Notes: generated by a model from the letters alone, not told the origin. Positions 1 to 5,561 are shown, numbered from the stretch's first letter. The stretch is DNA of 5,561 nt from an uncultured Collinsella sp. (GCA_937997605.1 CALLFD010000210.1:1-5561), one strand, 5' to 3'. Made by a program: numbers and translations.

Positions 1-689
1 ACTCGGTGCTCGACGTCAACGTGCTGGACGAGGGCATGTCGCCCGAGCTTGCACACGGCCTTTTGCGAGCTCTTGCCATGAACGAGAGCCAGGCTGTCAC
101 GTACAAGACGCTCGTAAAGGACGCCTCGTACGGTGAGGCGGGCCCCGACGAGAGGACCATCGCTGCGTACTTGGACCTCTTCAACAGGCTCAAGCTGACC
201 GAGGACCTGTGCGGATGGGAGCCGCCCATGCGCTCGAAGGCCCGCGTTCGCGTGCGCCCCAAGCGCTACTTCTGTGACCCGTCACTTGCGGCGGCGTTGC
301 TGGGGGCTACCCCTGAGCGGCTGCTTGGCGATATGCAAACGCTGGGGATGCTCTTTGAGAATCTCGTCCTGCGCGACGTGCGCGTGTTCCTTTCCACCTA
401 CGGCGGTGTCGACAACAGTGTCCATTATTTCCGAGATGAGAAGGGCCTTGAGGTCGATCTGATCGTTGAGCACGACGGGCGCTGGGGAGCCATCGAGGTC
501 AAGCTGAGTGATGCGAAAGCAGACGATGGAGCGAGAAATCTCAAGGCGCTGGAGAGGAAAGTGCTCTCCAATCCTGCCGCCCAGAATGCCGCGCCGGCGT
601 TTTTGGCGGTCGTGGTTGGAAAGGGGAGCATTGCCTACACACGCGACGACGGCGTGGCGGTGATTCCCATGGCGGCACTTGGGGCGTAG
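1..689 (+). CDS. AAA+ ATPase with C-terminal DUF4143 domain (5'-partial)
   Basis: This is the C-terminal part of a DUF4143-type ATP-binding protein. The frame is open to the left edge (first whole codon at base 3), so the GTG at 6 is only the first available start and the AAA+ P-loop domain lies outside the window. Numbering from that GTG, residues about 28-68 look like a winged helix (TYKTLVKDA ... RTIAAYLDLFNRLKL). They are followed by the DUF4143 nuclease-like core: GMLFENLV (E118), then GLEVDLIVE (D151), a short gap and IEVK (E164, K166), the D-x(n)-E-x-K pattern of PD-(D/E)XK folds. Family members are usually 400-480 residues, so roughly half is seen. Their cellular role is poorly defined; they are common in gut bacteria and often described as ATPase/nuclease-like proteins. 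It ends with TAG at 687-689 and no clear terminator follows at once. The family call is firm; the function is open. Confidence 0.85.
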   Translation, partial: SVLDVNVLDEGMSPELAHGLLRALAMNESQAVTYKTLVKDASYGEAGPDERTIAAYLDLFNRLKLTEDLCGWEPPMRSKARVRVRPKRYFCDPSLAAALLGATPERLLGDMQTLGMLFENLVLRDVRVFLSTYGGVDNSVHYFRDEKGLEVDLIVEHDGRWGAIEVKLSDAKADDGARNLKALERKVLSNPAAQNAAPAFLAVVVGKGSIAYTRDDGVAVIPMAALGA

Positions 690-768
690 TGGTTTTGCGG
701 GCGTGCCGTGCTTCCTTTACCGAAAATCCATTTGGTAAACCAGATGCTCGCGGATAGAATAAAGTTGA

Positions 769-801
769 CGGCAGCCCAAGGGTGATAGCTGGGCAGTGCC
801 G
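769..801. other. Strong stem-loop in intergenic region
   Basis: CGGCA and GCCCA (769-778) pair with TGGGC (790-794) and TGCCG (797-801), giving a 10-bp stem with a 2-base bulge (795-796) and an 11-base loop. The plus-strand sequence that follows (TTGCTTGGT) is not U-rich. On the minus strand the downstream sequence has only a short T run (TCAACTTTATTC), so it could be a weak minus-strand terminator for the small frame at 818-961, or part of a structured RNA. The pairing is seen directly; the role is not known. Confidence 0.45.
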
Positions 802-817
802 TTGCTTGGTCAAGAGG

Positions 818-961
818 TCAGTGCCTTAATGGCAGCGACTTGTTATGCTTCGAATGCTGCTTGAGTGCCTCGGAAAGTTCGATAAGCGTCGTGAAGAGCG
901 AGACCAAAGCAACCAAGAGCTCTACGAGCTCTGATGGGCCCGGGATGACCGCTGATTCAAG
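818..961 (-). CDS. Possible small hydrophobic peptide, no canonical start at its 5' end
   Basis: The minus strand is open for 47 codons between stops, ending in TGA at 820-818. The reading has a hydrophobic stretch (LVELLVALVSLFTTLIEL) followed by a basic, polar tail (KQHSKHNKSLPLRH), the layout of small membrane peptides including type I toxins. Against it, there is no ATG or GTG start in the open stretch. The first usable start is TTG at 916-914, giving 32 residues, and its upstream region is taken up by the inverted repeat at 916-932. The plus strand is open in the same codon register from ATG 845 to TGA 934 (29 residues, charged, MLRMLLECLGKFDKRREERD...), so one frame may be a shadow of the other. 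Neither has a good ribosome site. I do not recognise a family with confidence. Confidence 0.25.
   Translation of the reverse strand, partial: LESAVIPGPSELVELLVALVSLFTTLIELSEALKQHSKHNKSLPLRH
841..849 (+). promoter_or_regulatory. Possible extended -10 promoter element
   Basis: TG-T-TATGCT matches an extended -10 box. No good -35 hexamer stands at the normal distance. If used, transcription would start near 856 and run to the terminator at 935-982, giving an RNA of roughly 125 bases. Weak evidence based on one motif. Confidence 0.2.
916..932. repeat. Perfect 7-bp inverted repeat, 3-base spacer
   Basis: AGAGCTC-TAC-GAGCTCT is a perfect dyad. As RNA it would need a very tight loop, so it may open by a pair or two, or act as DNA. 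It lies just 5' of the terminator stem on the plus strand and just 5' of the only usable start (TTG 916-914) of the minus-strand small frame, where it could affect translation. The role is inferred. Confidence 0.4.
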
Positions 962-982
962 TCACCGGGCCTAAATTTTTTT
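935..982 (+). terminator. Rho-independent terminator (plus strand)
   Basis: GGCCCGG (937-943) pairs with CCGGGCC (965-971), extended outward by G936-T972 and T935-A973. An inner TGAC (946-949) pairs with GTCA (961-964). After three A's a run of seven T's follows (976-982). This is a typical intrinsic terminator. No recognised plus-strand gene ends just before it: the DUF4143 gene stops about 245 bases earlier. It therefore probably ends a small RNA, or a long 3' trailer of that gene. Confidence 0.75.
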
Positions 983-1127
983 CACACATTTGAATAGAGC
1001 GGGCGACTCTCTTGGGGCCGTCTGCATGGCGTGTGCTTGGCGCATGGTATTGCGCCCCGCTTTCACGTCCGCACGGGCGCCTATCCTTACAGCAATGTAG
1101 CCGCCTGTGTAGTAAGCGGCCAGCAAC
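983..1127. other. Leader region of exonuclease gene, no gene seen
   Basis: No convincing gene lies between the terminator and the exonuclease ribosome site. The frame continuous with the exonuclease is open back to GTG 1031, but that part (MCLAHGIAPRFHVRTG...) resembles no family I know and has no ribosome site. A modest GC hairpin (GCGCCC 1052-1057 with GGGCGC 1075-1080) lies in the leader. TATCCT at 1082-1087 is the best -10-like sequence but lacks a good -35. The promoter is not resolved. Confidence 0.4.
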
Positions 1128-1136
1128 GGAGAAAGG
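1128..1136 (+). promoter_or_regulatory. Ribosome binding site deciding the exonuclease start
   Basis: GGAGAAAGG ends 8 bases before GTG 1145. No comparable site stands before the earlier in-frame GTG at 1031. This supports a start at 1145. Confidence 0.65.
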
Positions 1137-1144
1137 CCCTAACC

Positions 1145-1879
1145 GTGTCAGCTGAAAAGACGCCGTGTATCTCGGCTATCGATACGACGAACTTTGCGCG
1201 CCAGGTTGTGCTGGACTTTGAGTTTGCGCCGGTGCCAAAGCAGCGCCAACGTCGTGGACTGCGCAACGAGATTATCGAGGTCGGCGCCGTCAAGCTCGAT
1301 TACCACGGCAACGTGATGGGCGAGTTCTCGCAGTTTGTGCAGACAGAATTTACCGAAGGCGTTGCGTTTCCCGTCCGCGAGCTCACAGGGATATCGGCCG
1401 TGGATACCGCGATGGCCGATCCGCTCTATGTGGTGATCAAAAGGCTCAGCGATTGGATCGGTCGCTACTCCGCCCAAGTGGTTTGCTGGAGCGGGGCAGA
1501 TCGTCGACAGCTTTTGACCGAGTGCCAGGCAAAGCATATCGACCTTGCCTCATTTCCTACGGACTGGGCCGACCTGCAGGCGTTTTACACCTCGATCATG
1601 GATGTGGGTAGCCACGGGTGCGTCTCGTTGAGCGACGCGACAACGTGGTTTGGCATCGGGTTCGACGAGTCGACGGGCCACGCCCACGGCGCCCTGGCCG
1701 ATGCGCGCGTAACCGCCAAGTTGCTCAAGCAGATGATGGACGGGGACTATTGCGTGAGTCCGCGTGCTCAGGAGATCCGCCAGCGGTGGGGGATGGGCGA
1801 TCGAGCCCAGACGCGCCTCTCCAGCAAGTGCCCCGAGCTGGTTGACCTGCTGCTGAAGCTGAAGGCGGAGGGGAGGTAG
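1145..1879 (+). CDS. DEDDh-family 3'-5' exonuclease domain protein
   Basis: This 244-residue protein carries the full DEDDh exonuclease set (RNase T / DNA polymerase III epsilon superfamily), which removes nucleotides from 3' ends using two metal ions. Motif Exo I is VVLDFEF (D24, E26), followed by NEIIEVGAVKLD, the usual strand after it. Exo II is CWSGADRRQL (D119). Exo III is HGALADARVTAKLL, with H181 and D186 in the H-x(4)-D spacing. All five metal-binding or catalytic positions are present, so it should be active. The RQRRGLRNEIIEVGA segment and lack of other domains resemble stand-alone exonucleases of the KapD/ERI-like kind rather than a polymerase subunit; the substrate (DNA or RNA) cannot be told. 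The GTG start is chosen for the strong upstream site, and the conserved domain begins about 20 residues later. It appears monocistronic and has the GC-rich codon use of the left side of the window, unlike drmE. Confidence 0.85.
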   Translation: MSAEKTPCISAIDTTNFARQVVLDFEFAPVPKQRQRRGLRNEIIEVGAVKLDYHGNVMGEFSQFVQTEFTEGVAFPVRELTGISAVDTAMADPLYVVIKRLSDWIGRYSAQVVCWSGADRRQLLTECQAKHIDLASFPTDWADLQAFYTSIMDVGSHGCVSLSDATTWFGIGFDESTGHAHGALADARVTAKLLKQMMDGDYCVSPRAQEIRQRWGMGDRAQTRLSSKCPELVDLLLKLKAEGR

Positions 1880-1912
1880 GGCAGATTGCGGAGCTCTAAT
1901 TCTGCATTGTAT

Positions 1913-1928
1913 TTGCGCCTAGGTGCAA
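1913..1928. repeat. Imperfect dyad TTGCGCC-TA-GGTGCAA
   Basis: Seven-base arms with one G-T mismatch (a wobble pair in RNA) lie 34 bases after the exonuclease stop. No U tract follows, so it is a poor terminator. It could be a protein-binding site or a short hairpin at the 3' end of the exonuclease transcript. Confidence 0.3.
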
Positions 1929-1959
1929 TATATCGGACTATGTTTGAGTCTTGAACCTG

Positions 1960-1977
1960 AATTGTTGTTCAACAATT
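1960..1977. promoter_or_regulatory. Perfect 18-base palindrome, operator-like
   Basis: AATTGTTG-TT-CAACAATT is a perfect dyad with 8-base arms, the size and symmetry of a site for a dimeric helix-turn-helix regulator. It lies about 55 bases before the -35-like element of the drmE promoter. No regulator gene is visible in the window. It has no following U run, so termination is less likely. Confidence 0.4.
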
Positions 1978-2031
1978 TGTACCGTACCTGCGGCGCGAGA
2001 ATAGTTACCGCTCATCGTTAATATGCCGAGC

Positions 2032-2063
2032 TTGGCAATAAAAATTTCGGACCCGAATATAAT
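2032..2063 (+). promoter_or_regulatory. Candidate sigma-70-type promoter of the drmE operon
   Basis: TATAAT at 2058-2063 is a perfect -10 box. TTGGCA (2032-2037) is the best -35 match, but the spacer is 20 bases, longer than the usual 17, so the promoter may be weak or need an activator. A TTCGG-AC-CCGAA dyad (2046-2057) fills the end of the spacer and touches the -10 box, where a bound protein would block RNA polymerase. The leader to the GTG start would be about 70 bases. The motif match is seen; control is inferred. Confidence 0.45.
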
Positions 2064-2076
2064 TCAAAATAAGGTT

Positions 2077-2124
2077 ATGGGGTTGCTGGCTTCATTTCGG
2101 GTGGCCAAACAACAGAATGGCTAA
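2077..2124 (+). CDS. Possible 15-codon leader peptide upstream of drmE
   Basis: ATG 2077 to TAA 2122 encodes MGLLASFRVAKQQNG. It is preceded by AAGG only 2 bases from the ATG, a poor distance. It is in the drmE frame but separated from it by the TAA, so it cannot be an extension of that protein. There is no run of regulatory codons as in classic attenuators. Most likely chance. Confidence 0.12.
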   Translation: MGLLASFRVAKQQNG

Positions 2125-2139
2125 GATAACGAGGGTATT

Positions 2140-4785
2140 GTGAACAGTAGTAAAAGGGCGTCATTTGCTGATCTATTTAACTCTCATTCTTGCGTAGGAA
2201 ATGACATCCATTTCTCTTTCCCAAATATGGGTGAGGTTGAAATTACGTCGATCACGCGGGCGAACTTGTCTTTGCTGCGCAGGGCTCGAACAAAGGGATG
2301 TCCGGGCCTTATTGTCAGCTGCCCTGATTTCGAAAGAGAAGCCATCGCTATTGTGCTCTTGGCGGCGCTGGAGAACTTGATGACTGGTGAACCTCGCCAA
2401 GGACTTCATAAGGTTCAGATTGGCGATAAGGTCGCGATCGGAAACTGTGTCGTCAAGATTACCTCGATTGACGAAAAAGCAGTCAGATTTTCTTCTCAAG
2501 ATGAATCGCTTGGCCTCAGCAGAGAGGTGAGGGAGTTTCCGCTTGCCCACAACGCTTCCGCTGCCGCGGAACTCTCGTTGACGCGAAGCACGAAAAAGCG
2601 CAAGCGTAATTCATGGCGTAGAGAAGAGGAGCTTTACCAATCACTTGCCCCAGCACTCAAAAACGTTCTGAATCAATGCGGTAGAACCGTCCAACCAGTT
2701 GGTTACGTTACTTCCCCATCCCAATACGCGAATGATGCGCCGACTGCTATCTGTAGGGGCAAGGTGCAGATAGCAGGCCGAGAATACGACCTAAACGAAT
2801 TAATGCCAGTGACTTACATTGACCAAAGCGGCAAGGAGCACTGCGGCTTTAAATGGCCTTTCGCATGTACTCCATCCATTTTTATTGGCCCGCGCGTAGA
2901 CGGTGTGGGCAGCATTTCTCAAATTATCGATGCCTCTATGGACGAATCACTTCCTGTTGACTTTATATCCCTGAACATATCAACTCCCGATTTGATGAAC
3001 ACGACACTGTTGAGCGACATTTTAGATTTAAAAGATTGCGGAATTGGGGCTATTTGCTTCTGCGACCGTTGGACGATGGACCGTTTGCGTCAACTGGGAG
3101 ACCGAGGTTTCTTATTTTTTGACTGGGATGACTGCAATGCCGCACTGCTATCGGATCGTCCGGTTCTGTCTGATATCCAACGCAGGATTCTTGACGCACC
3201 AAGTGAAATTGTGTGTCCGGTAGCTGATGAGCGGGCAGGTTTAACCCGTGCTGCCGAGATCGTGTACAAGACATTGGGTAGCATTGATGTGGATGATGAC
3301 GATGTCCTCGGGGCGATCCAAGACATCTATGTTGTTTTGGGGTCTGCAATCCGAATGACGGAAGCGCCTGACAAACAGTATAGTGATTTGCAGTGTGACA
3401 TTATCAACTCCGCGCGTAAATTGATCGAAGACTCGAGAGTTTTGATGCTCCCTGATTACAATCTGCTCGTTGAGGCATGCGGCATTTTAACTGCTGTATT
3501 TAGAGCGGGACATCGAATGCCAAAAGAACAGGTCATATACGATTTAATCGTCGACGGTATTGAGGATGACTTGTCTACCATTCTTGTTGTTGACAGAAAT
3601 CGGGTTGACGAAGTCTATGCTTATTGGGCAAAGGAACTTGAGCTAAACGAATATAGCGTGAAGCAATTTAAAGTGATTGCGGTAAGAGACTATCTGCGAG
3701 GAAAATATCTCGGCAGCCAGGACCGAGTTATTTTTAGCGGATGGTATGACAAGGGGACTATGGTCAAGGCCCTTCATGCTGGTTTGGCGAACAATGTCTA
3801 TCTCGTTCTCTATGGATATGAAGATGGAAACGGTGGACTAGAAGTTGGTTGGCGGACAAATGCCCGCTTGCAATGGAATGAAATGACAAACCGTTGTCTC
3901 GAGGTGTCGGATAAGACGTTGGATGCGTTAGACATTTCGCCGCTTAAGAGAGTTAATAGAGTTTTGTCGCCAAAACGGGTGAGAATACCGGTTAAAACTG
4001 AAGAAGCTTGCGATGAGCAACCATCGTCTTTTGTTAGCAAATTAGAGGAAAAGCGAATTAACAAAGACGTCGCAAAAGACGGAGAAGAGTCTGTTCTTGC
4101 AACGCCGGTACTGTTTCATGATGGAACCCACGTTTGGCTTAGGGCAAAGACTTCGGCTAGGAAGGGTGGCCGCCTTCTTGTTATCAGCAATTGTCTTGCT
4201 GGAAAAAGTGCGGAGCCTGAACAGAAATCCGCTTCGGCCCTTCTTCCTGGAGACGTGGTTCTGCGAACTCATTCAGATAAGTCGTATATAAAAAGGGAAT
4301 CTGAAAGGTCCACGGAAAACTACGACAATGTGCTGGCTGCGGCGCATAAATGGCGTGAGCCAATTAAGGATGCACGTATGGCTGGATACACAGATGCCGA
4401 AATAGTAGACAAGATTTACTCAGAGGTGTCGGAAACGCGAACGAAAAGCGCGGTCCGAGCTTGGGTGAGAGGAAGAAATATTGCACCGCAAGCGAAGGAG
4501 GACGTGCGGGCGATATTTGTTGCGCTTGGTTTTTCGATAACCGACGAAGAATTAAATTCTATTGAGCATGCCGTCTCTGCTATTAGGAACAAGCACCGTG
4601 CGGTCGGTAGAATTGCAGCGAAAGATATGGTCGCTGCGTTTATTCGCGATTTAACCAAATATGGTCTTGATAGCGCGGTTGCCGGTTTCGACGAGCGCCA
4701 TGAGGCAGGCGATATCGAACTGCTCAGAGTTGCTTTAGTTGGCGATCAAAAAGATGTGGCGATTAATCGCGCTGACGTTTTGTAG
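2140..4785 (+). CDS. drmE: DrmE-like DISARM anti-phage protein
   Basis: This is a complete 881-residue protein read as DrmE, the class 2 DISARM component of unknown biochemical role. Support is its large size, its domain style and its place 13 bases before a DrmA-like gene. No Walker A P-loop is found; the only GK tripeptides (RGKVQ, SGKEH, RGKYL) are not in that context. Residues about 470-560 alternate strands and helices (STILVVDRNRVDEVYAYW, VIAVRDYLRGKYLGSQDRV, IFSGWYDKGTMVKALHAG, NNVYLVLYGYE), like the C-terminal RecA-like lobe of a helicase. Residues 145-160 and 610-650 are charged linkers. Near the C terminus, LLPGDVVLRTHSD (701-713) leads into a helix-turn-helix-like part (about 741-778: DARMAGYTDAEIVDKI ... 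KSAVRAWVRG), suggesting DNA contact. The GTG start is the first canonical start after an in-frame TAA (2122) and has GAGGG at 2131, a close spacing. Composition is AT-richer than the genes to the left, consistent with transfer. Family call is from memory of the system, not a search; other large defence proteins remain possible. Confidence 0.6.
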   Translation: MNSSKRASFADLFNSHSCVGNDIHFSFPNMGEVEITSITRANLSLLRRARTKGCPGLIVSCPDFEREAIAIVLLAALENLMTGEPRQGLHKVQIGDKVAIGNCVVKITSIDEKAVRFSSQDESLGLSREVREFPLAHNASAAAELSLTRSTKKRKRNSWRREEELYQSLAPALKNVLNQCGRTVQPVGYVTSPSQYANDAPTAICRGKVQIAGREYDLNELMPVTYIDQSGKEHCGFKWPFACTPSIFIGPRVDGVGSISQIIDASMDESLPVDFISLNISTPDLMNTTLLSDILDLKDCGIGAICFCDRWTMDRLRQLGDRGFLFFDWDDCNAALLSDRPVLSDIQRRILDAPSEIVCPVADERAGLTRAAEIVYKTLGSIDVDDDDVLGAIQDIYVVLGSAIRMTEAPDKQYSDLQCDIINSARKLIEDSRVLMLPDYNLLVEACGILTAVFRAGHRMPKEQVIYDLIVDGIEDDLSTILVVDRNRVDEVYAYWAKELELNEYSVKQFKVIAVRDYLRGKYLGSQDRVIFSGWYDKGTMVKALHAGLANNVYLVLYGYEDGNGGLEVGWRTNARLQWNEMTNRCLEVSDKTLDALDISPLKRVNRVLSPKRVRIPVKTEEACDEQPSSFVSKLEEKRINKDVAKDGEESVLATPVLFHDGTHVWLRAKTSARKGGRLLVISNCLAGKSAEPEQKSASALLPGDVVLRTHSDKSYIKRESERSTENYDNVLAAAHKWREPIKDARMAGYTDAEIVDKIYSEVSETRTKSAVRAWVRGRNIAPQAKEDVRAIFVALGFSITDEELNSIEHAVSAIRNKHRAVGRIAAKDMVAAFIRDLTKYGLDSAVAGFDERHEAGDIELLRVALVGDQKDVAINRADVL

Positions 4786-4789
4786 GGAG
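4784..4789 (+). promoter_or_regulatory. Ribosome binding site of drmA, overlapping drmE stop
   Basis: AGGGAG overlaps the drmE TAG (4783-4785) and stands 9 bases before ATG 4799. The close packing implies one transcript and possibly coupled translation of the two proteins. Confidence 0.7.
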
Positions 4790-4798
4790 TGCTTTTAG

Positions 4799-5513
4799 AT
4801 GAATGCAAAATTCGATGACGCTATTGATGAAGAGCTCAGGAACCGGCTGTATAAGTCTGTGCATGAGGAGTTTGTTGGGCCGATGGACCCAGACTCTGAA
4901 GAAATACTTGACGAGCGTGATTCTCCGGCGGGTCGGTATCATGCTGGAGTCTTGCACCCAAGGGGCGCTCACGTTGATGTCGCCCAAGGGGAGAGCGCCG
5001 GCAGAGAAGCGGATACGGTTCTGGATGAACGCAATGAGGGCCCTGCTCGCGACGGAGGCTCGCCAGATATAGCGGATGCCTCAGACGTGGGCGAGGCTTT
5101 ACCTGACGAGGACTATGAAGAGCCAGTCGCGCTATCTAACGCACGTGCACAGTCTGCCATTAGCATGACCGTGGCAGTTCGGCCGGGAGACGTCCTATCG
5201 GCCGATATCCGTTGCGCAAAATATGTCCGAATCAAAGTCGACGACAAGAGCCATTTTAAACGCGTTCCCGTGCACTTTGTTTTCAAATCGGGAGACCTTG
5301 CAATTCCAAGCGGACGTCATGATGATGTCAAGCGCGTTTACAGGTTGGGGAAAGAGCATCTCGAGCTATGGCTTGTTTACCGTCGTGCTATTTCCGGCGG
5401 TGTAGTGCTCACGGTGGCTGTATGTAATACGGACAACGCAACGGGCAATCGGTCCGATGATGATCTCAAGTGTTATTACCAAACTTATTTAAGAATTAGC
5501 TCTAGCAGTGGCC
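4799..5513 (+). CDS. drmA: DrmA-like DISARM helicase-related protein, N-terminal fragment (3'-partial)
   Basis: About 238 genuine residues are present. In DISARM, DrmA is a large helicase-domain protein that pairs with DrmB to bind incoming phage DNA. The fragment has the expected opening: a short helix, EEFVGPMDPDSEEILDE, then RYHAGVLHPRG (46-56), an acidic linker (about 58-108) rich in D, E, G and A, and then ALSNARAQSAISMTVAVRPGD (111-131), the place where DrmA proteins carry a 'SSMGLSF'-like strand starting a beta-rich domain (to residue 235). No helicase motif is reached, so the call rests on this N-terminal pattern and on drmE just upstream. The start ATG is fixed by AGGGAG. The open frame runs on to a TGA at 5552, but residues 240-251 (IGRASCRERVSY) are translated sequencing adapter and must be removed. 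The true protein is expected to be over 1000 residues. Confidence 0.55.
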
Positions 5514-5561
5514 AGATCGGAAGAGCGTCGTGTAGGGAAAGAGTGTCCTACTGAGTGTAGA
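5514..5561 (+). other. Illumina TruSeq adapter with i5 index (non-biological)
   Basis: The sequence begins AGATCGGAAGAGC, continues GTCGTGTAGGGAAAGAGTGT to 5546, and so matches the reverse complement of the TruSeq P5-side adapter exactly over 33 bases. The next 8 bases, CCTACTGA (5547-5554), sit exactly where an i5 index belongs (index TCAGTAGG on the other strand), and GTGTAGA (5555-5561) is the start of the P5 arm. This is read-through adapter left at a contig end. Translated in the drmA frame it gives IGRASCRERV, a well-known contaminant peptide. Confidence 0.98.

Noticed and set aside
1052..1080. GC hairpin in the exonuclease leader as a terminator or riboswitch
   Set aside because: Only about 6 pairs, no U tract and no recognisable aptamer core; expected by chance in GC-rich DNA.
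1148..1537. 129-codon minus-strand frame opposite the exonuclease gene
   Set aside because: It lies across the exonuclease gene, whose catalytic motifs are intact. Its product resembles no family and has no ribosome site, so it is a GC-driven shadow.
2173..2550. 125-codon minus-strand frame within drmE
   Set aside because: No family resemblance, and it is covered by the continuous 881-codon plus-strand gene, which has a promoter and ribosome site.
2826..2844. QSGKEH in the DrmE-like protein as a P-loop
   Set aside because: It lacks the GxxxxGK[ST] pattern and the strand before it; E follows K instead of S or T.
1..5513. CRISPR array, tRNA, rRNA, insertion sequence or integrase
   Set aside because: No regularly spaced repeats, cloverleaf-like sequence, transposase motifs or terminal inverted repeats were seen on reading both strands.
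5516..5554. Natural C terminus and stop codon of the last gene (IGRASCRERVSY, TGA at 5552)
   Set aside because: These bases are Illumina adapter plus index; the stop is chance within the index region.

Overview
The window looks like the end of a contig from a fairly GC-rich Gram-positive bacterium. The codon style, the strong purine-rich ribosome sites and the gene types suggest a gut actinobacterium of the Coriobacteriia (Collinsella/Olsenella-like). This placement is inferred from general sequence character; no rRNA or marker gene is present to prove it.

Layout, left to right: (1) 1-689, the C-terminal part of an AAA+ ATPase/DUF4143 protein, cut off by the left window edge. (2) 690-1144, a gene-poor stretch with a strong hairpin (769-801), a short hydrophobic reading frame on the minus strand (818-961), a tight inverted repeat (916-932) and a convincing plus-strand intrinsic terminator (935-982). 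(3) 1145-1879, an intact DEDDh 3'-5' exonuclease-family protein, with a start better placed 114 bases downstream of the longest open frame. (4) 1880-2139, an AT-richer intergenic region with two dyads, a candidate promoter and the leader of the next operon. (5) 2140-4785, a large 881-residue protein that I read as a DrmE-like DISARM protein. (6) 4799 onward, 13 bases downstream, the N-terminal part of a DrmA-like DISARM protein, cut off by the contig end.

The main biological content is the first two genes of a probable DISARM anti-phage operon of the drmE-drmA (class 2) arrangement. If so, drmB, drmC and a cytosine methyltransferase gene (drmMII) would be expected beyond the right edge. Local GC drops sharply between the exonuclease gene and drmE (hand counts: 60% at 1201-1260, 35% at 2161-2220), as expected where a horizontally acquired defence cassette meets resident sequence.

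The last 48 bases (5514-5561) are not biological. They are an Illumina TruSeq adapter, followed by an 8-base i5 index and the start of the P5 arm. The apparent end of the last gene, with its stop codon and the peptide IGRASCRERV, is therefore an artefact; the gene is truncated by the assembly, not by evolution.
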